Origin: Pseudomonas putida
Lineage (GTDB): Bacteria; Pseudomonadota; Gammaproteobacteria; Pseudomonadales; Pseudomonadaceae
Length of the DNA: 64,000 bases
Reading direction: 5' to 3'
Assembly (NCBI RefSeq): GCF_001941965.1
Contig: NZ_MKZO01000013.1
Span: forward strand, 1 to 64,000
A program made the position numbers and the translations under genes. The stretch's first letter is position 1. Each line of letters opens with the position of its first letter. Below the pieces are notes generated by a model. That model saw nothing but the letters and a program-made list of their open reading frames with translations, had not been told where the DNA came from and did no database searches. Shown piece by piece: positions 44,625 through 54,397 of this stretch.

Positions 44625-45368
44625 TCAACGCAGGATCTTCGCCGGCTCATCCGGCGGCAGATTGTTGCGCTGCACCGGGCGACCTTCCGCCCCGGACACC
44701 CGCCCACCCAACTGCTCCGCCATCTGCCGGGCCACATCCTCGCCCAGCGCCTTCGACACTTCCCGCACCACTCTTGGCCGGTTCAGGCTGACCTTGATAT
44801 CCCGCGAACCCACCAGCTTGGTGTCCTGCCCTTCACCCAGGGCGGTGAACGCCGAGGTGATCTCGTAGGTGCGGGTGTTGATCAGGCTGAAGTCAGCCAC
44901 CAGGCTCAGGCCCAGCACCGCCGAGTAGCTGTTGGTGTGGTCCAGGGCGTTGATGTCGCGCTGGAAGTCGACATCCGACAAGGTGCCGAACAGCACATAG
45001 TCGGCACCCTTGAAGTCGCCGGCCTTGATGCGCTTGATGATGTCGTAGACATCGGTCTTGCTGCCGGTGATGTACGGCGTGCCCTGGACCAGCTGGAACA
45101 TCCCGGACTTGAGGATCTCGCCCTTGATGTCACCGCTGAACTTGCGCAGTTCGGTCTGCTCGATGTAGCTCTCGCTGCTCTCGAACTCGTTGTAGTTGGA
45201 CGAGCTGTTGGCGTGATACAGGCTCGCCGACGAACTGTTCTGCGCCGAAACGATGTGGATGTACTGCTCCACACGCTCCTGGTAGGCCAGATCGGTCACC
45301 GCCACCTTCGGCGCTGCCTGCACGCCGAAGGCGCAGGCCAGGCCGAGAATTCCCATCCATGCACGCAT
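44625..45368 (-). CDS. periplasmic CsgG/penicillin-binding protein activator-like protein
   Basis: 247-aa exported protein with a signal peptide (about 1-18, ...GVQAAPKVAV) but no lipobox cysteine. The body has the CsgG/LpoB-like fold pattern: KVAVTDLAYQERVEQYIHIV, then GDIKGEILKSGMFQLVQGTP, then ADYVLFGTLSDVDFQRD. A Ser/Asn-rich loop (about 42-60) interrupts the first strand-helix unit. It is the last gene of a four-gene minus-strand operon with an LpoB-like lipoprotein 3 bp upstream. It probably acts in the periplasm with those lipoproteins; the function is not known. Confidence 0.78.
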   Translation of the reverse strand: MRAWMGILGLACAFGVQAAPKVAVTDLAYQERVEQYIHIVSAQNSSSASLYHANSSSNYNEFESSESYIEQTELRKFSGDIKGEILKSGMFQLVQGTPYITGSKTDVYDIIKRIKAGDFKGADYVLFGTLSDVDFQRDINALDHTNSYSAVLGLSLVADFSLINTRTYEITSAFTALGEGQDTKLVGSRDIKVSLNRPRVVREVSKALGEDVARQMAEQLGGRVSGAEGRPVQRNNLPPDEPAKILR

Positions 45369-45371
45369 TGC

Positions 45372-45962
45372 TTATCGCTCCGTGGTCTTGCGGATTTCTT
45401 TTTCGTCCATCCATTCGGCCAGGCCGCTTTCGACGTCGACCAGTTGCAGGCTGAATTTGTAGAAGACGTCCTTGTAGTCGCTGCTGCGCTTGACGATGGA
45501 GCTGATCGAGCCTTCCAGGCGGTACTTGGCGGCAATCATGTTGCCGGTCCTGGCGATGGTGCTCTTCTTGTACAGGCCGCTCTGGTTCTGCAGCTTGAGC
45601 TGGTCGACCTGGCTATCCATCTGGTTGTTGTCGCTGGCGAAGCGGGCGCTGCCGGACTTCATCAGCTGGGTCTTGATCGAGGTGGTGATCTCGCGGGTAT
45701 CGATGTACTCGCTGGTCTTGTTCTTCACGTCATACACCTGCACCACCGGGCGGCCCTGCAGCACGCCGGACTGGGCCAGGGAGCGGGTCATGCTTTCGGC
45801 GATCATCTGCAGGTCGGTGGAACCGAACTCGTTGGTTACCAGTTCGACGGCCTTGGTATCGCCGTAGCTGATGTTCTTGCTGCCCAGCACCGGGGACGGT
45901 GTGGAGCAGCCGCTGGCGAGGGCAACGACGGCGGCGAGCAGGGAAACCTGGACGAACTTCAT
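45372..45962 (-). CDS. LpoB-like penicillin-binding protein activator lipoprotein
   Basis: 196-aa outer-membrane lipoprotein: signal peptide with lipobox LASGC (about residue 19), then the LpoB domain (DTKAVELVTNEFGSTDLQMI, KTQLMKSGSARFAS, MIAAKYRLEGSISSIVKRSS). E. coli LpoB activates the synthase PBP1B across the periplasm. It is preceded by a YcfL homologue as in E. coli (ycfL-lpoB), which supports the call. Pseudomonads use LpoP for PBP1B, so the partner of this protein is uncertain. Confidence 0.82.
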   Translation of the reverse strand: MKFVQVSLLAAVVALASGCSTPSPVLGSKNISYGDTKAVELVTNEFGSTDLQMIAESMTRSLAQSGVLQGRPVVQVYDVKNKTSEYIDTREITTSIKTQLMKSGSARFASDNNQMDSQVDQLKLQNQSGLYKKSTIARTGNMIAAKYRLEGSISSIVKRSSDYKDVFYKFSLQLVDVESGLAEWMDEKEIRKTTER

Positions 45963-45980
45963 GGAAAACTCCTGGGAAAA

Positions 45981-46352
45981 TTACTGGGACTGGACTTCGA
46001 GGCGGAAATCGGTGGCTTGCGGCACCGGGGCAATGGCCGGCAGTACGGTGGATTGCGCGCCGTACAGGGTCAGGGTTTTCCAGCTCTCTTCATCCGCGAC
46101 CGGGAAACCGTCGTTGCCCAGCCAGGCGAAGCGGTAGAACAGGGTCTTGTTGCTGCCGCTGGTGTTGTTCAGCGCCACCTTGACGGTGAGGAAGCCGTTC
46201 TCGCGGGCGACCCGCATCGGGCCGGTCTCGATGTTCTTCAGCTTGCCCATGACCGCGACCTTGCTGGCAGCGCTACCGGGTGCAGGTGGCGGTGGTGTGG
46301 CGCAGCCGGCCAGCAAGGCGGCGGCGAGGGCGACGGAAAGCTTGAAACGCAT
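45981..46352 (-). CDS. YcfL-family lipoprotein (DUF1425)
   Basis: 123-aa lipoprotein with signal peptide and lipobox ALLAGC (about residue 17), a Pro-rich linker, and a beta-sandwich-like domain (GFLTVKVALNNTSGSNKTLF, YRFAWLGNDGFPV). YcfL neighbours lpoB in enterobacteria; function unknown. It sits between the large COG3014 lipoprotein and the LpoB-like gene with gaps of 14 and 18 bp, so all are likely one transcript. Confidence 0.83.
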   Translation of the reverse strand: MRFKLSVALAAALLAGCATPPPPAPGSAASKVAVMGKLKNIETGPMRVARENGFLTVKVALNNTSGSNKTLFYRFAWLGNDGFPVADEESWKTLTLYGAQSTVLPAIAPVPQATDFRLEVQSQ

Positions 46353-46366
46353 GGCGAATCCTTCGG

Positions 46367-47761
46367 TTACTTGAGGCTGGCGACGGCCGCTGCCGACGCA
46401 GGAGGAATGACGGGGTGCACGGCCTGGCCGGCGCTGAACAGCTGGTTGCCGATCACGCGCAGGGCGACGACCTGATACGGCCGGTCGATGGTGACCGCGA
46501 CTTTGCCGCTGCCCAGGCTCAGGCGGTGCTCGCCCTGGCTCAGGCGTACACGGGTGACCAGGGTTTCGTTGGGCAGGGTGCGCCAGGTGCGGGTGTCGGC
46601 GCCTTCGGTGATGGCGGCCGCAAGACCGAGCACCAGGCCGGCCATGGGGTTGGTCTCGTTGAGCTTTTTCTGCGCCACGACCCGGGTGGCTGCCCGCACC
46701 GTGCTGCGCAGGATGATGCCCGGCATGTCGTCGCGCAGGGCGCGGCGCGACATGGCGGAGGTGCTGTTGAGGGCGGTAAGGCCCAGGGGCTTGTCGTCCA
46801 GGCTGACCTGGCCGACCGGCGCGGTGGAGGTGTCTTCGCGAATCACCGGGAACGACAGCGGGGTCAGCACCAGGTTGCCCTGGACGATCAGCGGCAGGGC
46901 GAAGCTCATCGAGTCGCGGGCCGGCGCCAGGCCGCTTTGCACCACGATCAGGACGTCGCTGTCCTTGTGCTGGTCATCGCTCTTGCCGGGGGCCTTGTCG
47001 AGGTCGAGCAGCGCCTGTTCGAGCAGTGGCGTGTTCGGCAGCAGCTCGGCGGCCTTGCGATAGCCCGGCGCGGCCAAGCCCTGTTCGCCCAGGGCCTCGT
47101 AGACATAGCCGGAGAGGTAGTGGCTGAAGGCGCTCTGGTAGCTGTTTTTCAGGCTGATGACCTCGGGGGCGTCTAGGCTGGCGACCGGGTAGCCCTTGAG
47201 ATCCTTGTACGCGGTCCTGATCCCTTGCTGTTCGGCCTGCTCTTCGCGCTTGAGGTATTCCTTGTCGCGCAGCTCGGCGATCAGCGCCTCGCGCTCGTGG
47301 GTCTTCTTGATCTCGGTGCGGGCGCCGTCGAAGTCATTCCGGGCCAGCAGGTTAAGGGCCATCTGCGTGGTCAGCATGACCTTTTCGTAGTCGTAGCCCT
47401 CGTAACGGCGGACCTTGTCGTTGACCAGGTAGCTGCCGAACTGGCTCAGGTACTTGTCGGTGTCGAGTTTGACCGACTCCTCCCACTTGAACACCATGCC
47501 GTCGGCTTCGTGCCAGGCGTTCTGGCTGCCGGCCAGGTCGCCCTTGGAGCGCAGCAGTTCGCCTTTCTCGAACCAGTAGAGCAGGTCCTTGTCCTCGCTC
47601 TTGTTGTTCTTTTCCAGCACGGCGAGGGCGGCGTCGACATTGCCGGCCGTCAGGTGCTGGTTGGTTTCCTTGAGTTCGCTGTCGTAGCTGCGAAACACGG
47701 CGCAGCCGGTCAACTGGGTGGCCACGAAGAGCGTGGCAAGCGTCAGAGCGCGGGACTTCAT
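46367..47761 (-). CDS. COG3014-type lipoprotein with TPR-like region
   Basis: 464-aa lipoprotein: lipobox QLTGC (about residue 20), then a helical TPR-like half (about 30-260) and a C-terminal beta-rich domain containing SRRALRDDMPGIILRSTVRA and LSQGEHRLSLGSGKV. It resembles uncharacterised COG3014 proteins of Vibrio, Shewanella and Pseudomonas. As first gene of the operon with YcfL, LpoB-like and CsgG-like proteins it is likely part of an outer-membrane-anchored assembly, perhaps tied to peptidoglycan synthesis. The role is inference. Confidence 0.8.
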   Translation of the reverse strand: MKSRALTLATLFVATQLTGCAVFRSYDSELKETNQHLTAGNVDAALAVLEKNNKSEDKDLLYWFEKGELLRSKGDLAGSQNAWHEADGMVFKWEESVKLDTDKYLSQFGSYLVNDKVRRYEGYDYEKVMLTTQMALNLLARNDFDGARTEIKKTHEREALIAELRDKEYLKREEQAEQQGIRTAYKDLKGYPVASLDAPEVISLKNSYQSAFSHYLSGYVYEALGEQGLAAPGYRKAAELLPNTPLLEQALLDLDKAPGKSDDQHKDSDVLIVVQSGLAPARDSMSFALPLIVQGNLVLTPLSFPVIREDTSTAPVGQVSLDDKPLGLTALNSTSAMSRRALRDDMPGIILRSTVRAATRVVAQKKLNETNPMAGLVLGLAAAITEGADTRTWRTLPNETLVTRVRLSQGEHRLSLGSGKVAVTIDRPYQVVALRVIGNQLFSAGQAVHPVIPPASAAAVASLK

Positions 47762-48089
47762 TACATCTTCCCTGAGTAATTGGCAGAGTCGTTTTTCGGA
47801 TCATTAAGTCCGAAATGTTCTTATGTGCTTCGCGTTGATTTCGAATGGCTATATTGGAAGGCGCGGCGTATTAGGCGCCATTTCTCTGGGAGACAGGGGC
47901 GCTGTTTTTTACAGCGGGTAAGTGCCACTATCCGTGCCATTATCCCCCAAGGACCGGACGAACGGTAACTGCCGGGGGGATGAAAGTGGCAATTGATGAA
48001 ATTGTTGCTAATTTTTACGATTCGCCTTGAGCCTGCCAGGACGCCGGTGAACAATATTCGCTCCGTCGTTGACCTCCGAGACTGGCCCC
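47762..48089. other. divergent control region of the lipoprotein operon and iron permease
   Basis: 328 bp with no gene. It must carry promoters for both directions. CCGTTCGTC-type sequence (complement at 47957-47965) matches the core of AlgR sites but could be chance. No convincing Fur box was found. Confidence 0.5.
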
Positions 48090-49985
48090 ATGATTTCCCG
48101 CTCCCGCTTGATTGCCTGGCTGCTTTGGCCGGTGCTGGCCCTTGGCAGTGCCATGGCACTGGCCGAACCTGTCGAGGGGGCGGCGAAAGCCCTGCACCTG
48201 CTGGATTACATCGGCGCCGACTACCCGCCGACCGTCGAGGCTGGCAAGGTCATCGACGAATCCGAGTACCGTGAGCAACTGGAATTCGTCGGCACCCTGC
48301 AAGGGCTGCTGGCCGATCTGCCGGAGCGCCCGCAGCGCAAGGCGCTGGAAGAGGGCGTAACCGCGCTGCGCCAGGCCATCAGCGAGCGTCAGGACGGTCC
48401 GGGTGTTGCTCGTCAGGCCCGGCAACTGGGTGCCGAACTGGCGCTGGCCTATGAGGTGGCGCTGGCGCCGCTGATCACCCCCGACCCGAGCCGTGGTGCA
48501 CCGCTGTATGCCCAGCATTGCTCGGTCTGCCACGGCGACACCGGTGCCGGCGACGGCCCGGCGGGTGTCGGTCTGGAGCCGGCCCCGGCGAACCTGCGCG
48601 ATACCGCGCGGCTCGATCATCTGAGCCTTTACGACATCTACAACACCCTCGGCCTGGGCATCGAAGGCACCGATATGCCGTCCTTCGCCGACCAGTTGGA
48701 CGAGCGCCAGCGTTGGGACCTGGCGACCTATATCGCCAGCTTCACCGCTGATCCGGCCAAGGCGGCCAGCGACAAGCCGTTCAGCCTCGGCGACCTGGCC
48801 CGCCAGACCCCGGCCGAAGTCCAGGCTGCCCAAGGCCCCGATGCCGTACAGACCTTCCGTGCCCAGCGCGCCCAGCCGCCGCAGGTCAAGCGCGGGCCGG
48901 GGCAACTGCTCGACTACACCGCCAACACCCTCGACCAGAGCCTTGCGGCCTACCAGAGCGGCGACCACGAACAGGCCTACGACCTGTCGGTAGCCGCCTA
49001 CCTGGAAGGTTTCGAGCTGGTGGAAAGCTCGCTGGACAACGTCGACAGCAACCTGCGCAAGGACACCGAGAAAGCCCTGATGGCCTACCGGCAGTCGCTG
49101 CAGGACGGCCTGCCGCTGGAGCAGGTCAAGGCCAGGCTGGAGATCGCCAAGGCCAAGCTCAAGGACTGCGCAGGGCTGCTTGGTGGCGATGGCCTGAGCT
49201 GGTCGCTGAGCTTCATTTCCGGCCTGCTGATCCTGCTGCGCGAAGGCCTGGAAGCGATCCTGGTGCTGGCGGCGATCCTCGCCTTCCTGCGCAACACCGG
49301 GCAACAGGCGGCGGTGCGTAGCGTCAATATCGGCTGGGGCCTGGCGCTGGTCGCCGGATTTGCTACCTGGGCGGTGGCGGCCTATGTGATCGATGTCGGC
49401 GGTGCCCAGCGCGAATTGCTGGAAGGCAGTACGGCGTTGTTCGCCAGCGTCATGGTGCTGTGGCTCGGGGTCTGGATGCACGACCGCCGGCATGCTGCCG
49501 CCTGGCAGGACTACATCAAGAGCAGCCTGGTGGGCGGTGGCGGTCGTTTCGGCTTTGCCGTGCTGGCGTTCTTCTCGGTGTATCGCGAGCTGTTCGAAGT
49601 GATCCTGTTCTACGAAACCCTGTGGCTCCAGGCTGGCCCGGCGGGTCACCAGGCGGTGCTGGCCGGTGGCGCCACTGCGCTGGTGCTGCTGGTGGGTCTG
49701 GCCTGGGTGATCCTGCGCGGTTCGGCCAAGCTGCCGCTGGCACTGTTCTTCAGCATCAACGCCGCGCTGCTCTGCGCGCTGTCGGTGGTGTTCGCCGGTC
49801 ACGGGGTCAAGGCGTTGCAGGAGGCCGGGGTCTTCGGTACCCATCCGGTACCGTTCTTCGATTTCGAATGGCTGGGCATCCATGCCGACCTGTATTCGCT
49901 GTCGGCCCAGGCCGTTGCCTTGCTCGCTGTCATTGTCCTGTACGGGCGCAGCTGGCTGGCCTCGCGTCGGGTGGCGGCGTCCTGA
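48090..49985 (+). CDS. cytochrome c-FTR1 fusion iron permease
   Basis: 631-aa protein: signal peptide (about 1-25), a helical periplasmic region, a c-type cytochrome domain (heme site C144-S-V-C147-H148, with a likely axial Met in GTDMPSFADQ), a periplasmic linker, and a seven-helix FTR1 permease domain from about residue 370. The iron-binding REGLE motif is near 384 and a second RELFE near 499. FTR1 permeases import Fe3+ coupled to Fe2+ oxidation; the fused cytochrome may accept the electron. It is monocistronic, divergent from the lipoprotein operon. Confidence 0.9.
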   Translation: MISRSRLIAWLLWPVLALGSAMALAEPVEGAAKALHLLDYIGADYPPTVEAGKVIDESEYREQLEFVGTLQGLLADLPERPQRKALEEGVTALRQAISERQDGPGVARQARQLGAELALAYEVALAPLITPDPSRGAPLYAQHCSVCHGDTGAGDGPAGVGLEPAPANLRDTARLDHLSLYDIYNTLGLGIEGTDMPSFADQLDERQRWDLATYIASFTADPAKAASDKPFSLGDLARQTPAEVQAAQGPDAVQTFRAQRAQPPQVKRGPGQLLDYTANTLDQSLAAYQSGDHEQAYDLSVAAYLEGFELVESSLDNVDSNLRKDTEKALMAYRQSLQDGLPLEQVKARLEIAKAKLKDCAGLLGGDGLSWSLSFISGLLILLREGLEAILVLAAILAFLRNTGQQAAVRSVNIGWGLALVAGFATWAVAAYVIDVGGAQRELLEGSTALFASVMVLWLGVWMHDRRHAAAWQDYIKSSLVGGGGRFGFAVLAFFSVYRELFEVILFYETLWLQAGPAGHQAVLAGGATALVLLVGLAWVILRGSAKLPLALFFSINAALLCALSVVFAGHGVKALQEAGVFGTHPVPFFDFEWLGIHADLYSLSAQAVALLAVIVLYGRSWLASRRVAAS

Positions 49986-50048
49986 TTTGAAGCGGGGCGG
50001 GCGAGCGGCGATACTGCCCGCCCGTTTCAAGTTGTGGATAACTTCCTC

Positions 50049-50510
50049 ATGCGTGTCTGGATCGATGCCGATGCCTGTCCGAAGCTGGCCAGGGATCAGG
50101 TAGTCAAGTTCGCCCTCAAGCGTCAGTTCGAAGTGGTGATGGTGGCCGGCGGGCCCCAGGCCAAGCCGCCGTTCGCCCTGGTGAAGCTGATCGTGGTGCC
50201 CAGTGGGCCGGATGCTGCCGATGATTATCTGGTGGAGCATGCGGTGCCGGGTGAGCTGGTGATCTGCAGCGATGTGCCGTTGGCCGACCGCCTGGTGAAG
50301 AACGGCGTGGCGGCGCTGGATCCGCGCGGACGCGAGTTCGATGAGCGCAACATGGGCGAGCGGCTGGCGGTGCGCAACCTGTTTACCGATCTGCGCGAGC
50401 AGGGGCAGGTCGGGGGAGGACAGGCGCCTTATGGGGAGAAGGAGAAGCAGGCGTTCGCCAATGCGCTGGACCGGATCCTGACCCGGCTGGTGAGGCAGTT
50501 TCCCGGTTGA
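50049..50510 (+). CDS. YaiI/YqxD family protein (DUF188)
   Basis: 153-aa PIN-like DUF188 protein. The motif MRVWIDADACPKLARDQVVK at the start and VICSDVPLADRLVKNGVAAL carry conserved acidic residues suggestive of a nuclease-type fold, but no activity has been shown. The start at 50049 (MRVWIDADACP) matches the family; an in-frame TTG/ATG at 50034 is less likely. Confidence 0.9.
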   Translation: MRVWIDADACPKLARDQVVKFALKRQFEVVMVAGGPQAKPPFALVKLIVVPSGPDAADDYLVEHAVPGELVICSDVPLADRLVKNGVAALDPRGREFDERNMGERLAVRNLFTDLREQGQVGGGQAPYGEKEKQAFANALDRILTRLVRQFPG

Positions 50511-50524
50511 TGGGTTGGTCTTGA

Positions 50525-50609
50525 GGGCCCTATCGCTGGCAAGCCAGCTCCCACAGGTTCAGCGGTGCACGCGGTCAATGTGGGAGCTGGCTTGCCAGCG
50601 ATGAGGCCC
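50525..50609. repeat. REP pair (BIME)
   Basis: GGGCCCTATCGCTGGCAAGC... to ...GCCAGCGATGAGGCCC. About 87 bp nearly identical (3 mismatches) to the copy at 63688, including flanking GAGGCTTAC. The spacer GTTCAGCGGTGCACGCGGTC is the reverse complement of that at 4544. Confidence 0.93.
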
Positions 50610-50616
50610 TGGAGGC

Positions 50617-51282
50617 TTACTCGCCTTCGTGGGTCAACTCGAGCACCCGGTCAACCAGCTTGTAGATCCCGCTCGCCGCATCACTGATCGACTGCGCCAG
50701 CATGTACGCCGGGGTGCTGACCAGCTTGCGCTGGGTATCTTCGACGATGTCATGCACATCGCATTCTTCATGGGTGCCGCCCATCTTGACGATGGCCGCG
50801 CTGGTGTCGGCATCGTTGCCGATGGTGCAGACCACGCCCGGTCCGTAGATCTTCGCCGCCAGCGCCGGGGAAATGCATATCAGCCCGACCGGCTTGCCCG
50901 CCTCGGCAAAGGCTTCGGCCAGGGCCAGGACATCCGGGTGCACGCTGCAGCCCGGGCCGTCGACGGCGAAGCTGGAGAGGTTTTTCGCCGCGCCAAAGCC
51001 GCCAGGCACGATCAGCGCGTCGAAGTCGTCGACATCCGCTTCACCCAGGTCCTTGACGTTGCCGCGGGCAATCCGCGCCGACTCGACCAGCACGTTGCGC
51101 GTCTCGGGCATTTCTTCGCCGGTCAGGTGGTTGATCACATGCATCTGCGCGATGTTCGGCGCGAAGCATTGCACCTGGGCGCCACGCTGGTCGAGGCGCA
51201 GCAGGGTGATCACGCTTTCGTGGATTTCCGCGCCGTCGTAGACGCCGCAGCCCGACAGAATCACAGCAACTTTTTTGGTCAT
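50617..51282 (-). CDS. elbB: DJ-1/PfpI-family glyoxalase ElbB
   Basis: 221-aa class I glutamine-amidotransferase-like protein of the ElbB family. The nucleophile-elbow cysteine is in PVGLICISPALAAK (about residue 136); VILSGCGVYDGAEIHESVIT and LIVPGGFGAAKNLS are family marks. ElbB hydrates glyoxal (glyoxalase III type) and is also linked to isoprenoid synthesis in older literature. Single gene. Confidence 0.92.
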   Translation of the reverse strand: MTKKVAVILSGCGVYDGAEIHESVITLLRLDQRGAQVQCFAPNIAQMHVINHLTGEEMPETRNVLVESARIARGNVKDLGEADVDDFDALIVPGGFGAAKNLSSFAVDGPGCSVHPDVLALAEAFAEAGKPVGLICISPALAAKIYGPGVVCTIGNDADTSAAIVKMGGTHEECDVHDIVEDTQRKLVSTPAYMLAQSISDAASGIYKLVDRVLELTHEGE

Positions 51283-51395
51283 GCTTCCTACTCCCGTTTC
51301 AAGGCGCTAAATGTCGTCTAATTTGGCAGTTGTCGCCATAGGGATTACTGGATCGTAGGCCTAATCTTGATCCATCGCCTGAAAATGGACCTGCC

Positions 51396-52682
51396 ATGGA
51401 CTTCATCCTGCTCGCCGTGCCGTTTTTCTTCGTATTGATCGCGGTGGAACTGCTGGCCGATCGCTGGCGCGGGCAGCGTAATTACCGACTGGCCGACACC
51501 GTGAACAGCCTGAGTGCCGGGGTGCTGTCCACCACCTTTGGTTTGCTCACCAAGGGCGTGGGGCTGGTGACCTATGCCGTAGCCGTGGAACACCTGGCGC
51601 TGTTCCGCTTGCCGGCCGAGGCCTGGTGGGTGTGGGTGCTGGCCTTCGTCGCCTATGACTTTTGCTACTACTGGCTGCACCGCTTCGGGCACGAGCGCAA
51701 CATCCTCTGGGCCGCCCATTCGGTGCATCACCAGAGCGAGGACTACAACCTGTCCACCGCCCTGCGCCAGACCAGCACCGGCTTCCTGCTGTCGTGGATC
51801 TTCTACCTGCCCCTGGCCGTGCTCGGTGTGCCGCTGCTGGTGTTCGTCAGCGTCGGCGCGCTGAACCTGCTGTACCAGTTCTGGGTGCACACCCGGCACA
51901 TCCCGAAGCTGGGCTGGTACGAATGGATCTTCGTCACGCCATCCAATCATCGCGTCCACCATGCGCAGAATCCTTTGTATTTGGATCGCAACTATGGCGG
52001 TGTGTTCATTCTCTGGGACCGCCTGTTCGGCACCTTCCAGCCCGAAGACGACGCCGAGCCGGTGATCTTCGGGGTGACCACGCCGCTGGCGAGCTGGAAT
52101 CCGCTGTGGGCCAACCTGCAGTTCTATGCCCAGCTGTGGAGCGATGCGCGGCGCGCTTCACGCTGGCAGGACAAGCTGCGAATCTGGTTCATGCCTACTG
52201 GCTGGCGCCCGGAGGATGTGGCGCAACGTTATCCACAGGCCAGGCAGGATCTGGCGAACTTCCAGAAATTCGAAGTGCCCCTCGCCATGCCACGGCAGGT
52301 GTATGTGCTGCTGCAGTTCGCCGTGTACGTGGCGCTGGGCAGCTACCTGATGAACGCCGGGCCGCATTTGCCGCTGTCGGCCTTGCTGCTGGGCGCGCTG
52401 GTGATGGGGTTCGGGCTGTTCGTGCTGGGGGCGGCGCTGGAGAACCGGCCCTGGGCGCTGAAACTGGAACTGTGGCGGCTGGCGCTGAATGTGCCAGCCT
52501 TCGCCTTGGCGGGGTGGGCCGGCTTAGGGCCGGTCACTGTCCTGGGAGGTGTCGCTCTGCTTGGCTACAGCCTGCTCAGCCTGATGGGCCTGCGCTTCCT
52601 GTTTGGCGATGCGCGCGGCCTTGAAACGCCGGCGCAGCCACAGCAGGGCGCCGAGCACCAGCAGACCGCCGAGCACCCATAG
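51396..52682 (+). CDS. sterol desaturase/fatty acid hydroxylase family membrane protein
   Basis: 428-aa membrane di-iron enzyme. The histidine clusters are HRFGHER (about residues 94-100), HSVHHQ (about 109-114), and HRVHHAQ (about 187-193), with membrane helices before and between them. After the catalytic core there are four further helices (about 300-400) and a Gln/Ala-rich tail. The family inserts oxygen or a double bond into lipids; the substrate is unknown. The last 159 bp overlap the convergent DedA gene, so the tail is antisense to it. Confidence 0.87.
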   Translation: MDFILLAVPFFFVLIAVELLADRWRGQRNYRLADTVNSLSAGVLSTTFGLLTKGVGLVTYAVAVEHLALFRLPAEAWWVWVLAFVAYDFCYYWLHRFGHERNILWAAHSVHHQSEDYNLSTALRQTSTGFLLSWIFYLPLAVLGVPLLVFVSVGALNLLYQFWVHTRHIPKLGWYEWIFVTPSNHRVHHAQNPLYLDRNYGGVFILWDRLFGTFQPEDDAEPVIFGVTTPLASWNPLWANLQFYAQLWSDARRASRWQDKLRIWFMPTGWRPEDVAQRYPQARQDLANFQKFEVPLAMPRQVYVLLQFAVYVALGSYLMNAGPHLPLSALLLGALVMGFGLFVLGAALENRPWALKLELWRLALNVPAFALAGWAGLGPVTVLGGVALLGYSLLSLMGLRFLFGDARGLETPAQPQQGAEHQQTAEHP

Positions 52683-53159
52683 CTCGTACTTCTTCACGTT
52701 GCCCAGCAGGCCTTCGAGGATGGCGCCGAAGTGGTAGGCGGCAGCGCCCAGGGCCAGGGCCCAGATCGCCGCGCCTATGCCGTTGAGCAGCAGATAACGG
52801 CGCGGTGGGTAGCCGGACAGGCCGATGGCCACCGGCATCACGGTGCGCAGGCCATAGACGAAGCGGAAACTCAGGACCCAGATGTCCGGATGGCGGCGCA
52901 CATGCTCCAGTGCGCGGTCGCCCATCAGTTGCCAGCGCGGCTTGCGCGCGAGCAATTTGCGCCCGTGACGACGCCCCATGAAGTACCAGAGCTGGTCGCC
53001 GGCGTAGCTGCCGAAGAAGGCCACCAGCACCACCAGGTTGATATCCATGTATCCGCGGAACGCCAGGAATCCGGCAAGCACCAGGATGGTCTCGCCTTCA
53101 AAGAACGTACCTAGAAAAAGGGCAAAGTAGCCAAAATCTTGCAGGAATTGTTGGAGCAT
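52524..53159 (-). CDS. DedA family membrane protein
   Basis: 211-aa DedA/VTT-domain protein with about five membrane segments. Family motifs include FLGTFFEGETILVLAGFLAF (conserved acidic residue), GSYAGDQLWYFMGRRHG and RFVYGLRTVMPVAIGLSGYP (conserved Arg). DedA proteins flip undecaprenyl phosphate or phospholipids and support membrane potential and polymyxin resistance. The cytoplasmic tail after about residue 175 is charged and overlaps the sterol-desaturase gene on the other strand. Confidence 0.91.
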   Translation of the reverse strand: MLQQFLQDFGYFALFLGTFFEGETILVLAGFLAFRGYMDINLVVLVAFFGSYAGDQLWYFMGRRHGRKLLARKPRWQLMGDRALEHVRRHPDIWVLSFRFVYGLRTVMPVAIGLSGYPPRRYLLLNGIGAAIWALALGAAAYHFGAILEGLLGNVKKYELWVLGGLLVLGALLWLRRRFKAARIAKQEAQAHQAEQAVAKQSDTSQDSDRP

Positions 53160-53181
53160 TTTCTGGATGCTGGCGAAATGA

Positions 53182-54378
<1,197 letters not shown>

Positions 54379-54397
54379 CGCCCTTCAGGAACGCAAT

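Noticed and set aside
47957..47965. AlgR-type core CCGTTCGTC (on the minus strand)
   Set aside because: Exact 9-bp match, but about one match per two such windows is expected by chance and nothing else supports it.
47990..48040. AT-rich stretch resembling a Fur box before the iron permease
   Set aside because: GCAATTGATGAAATTGTTGC agrees too poorly with the 19-bp Fur consensus to claim a site.
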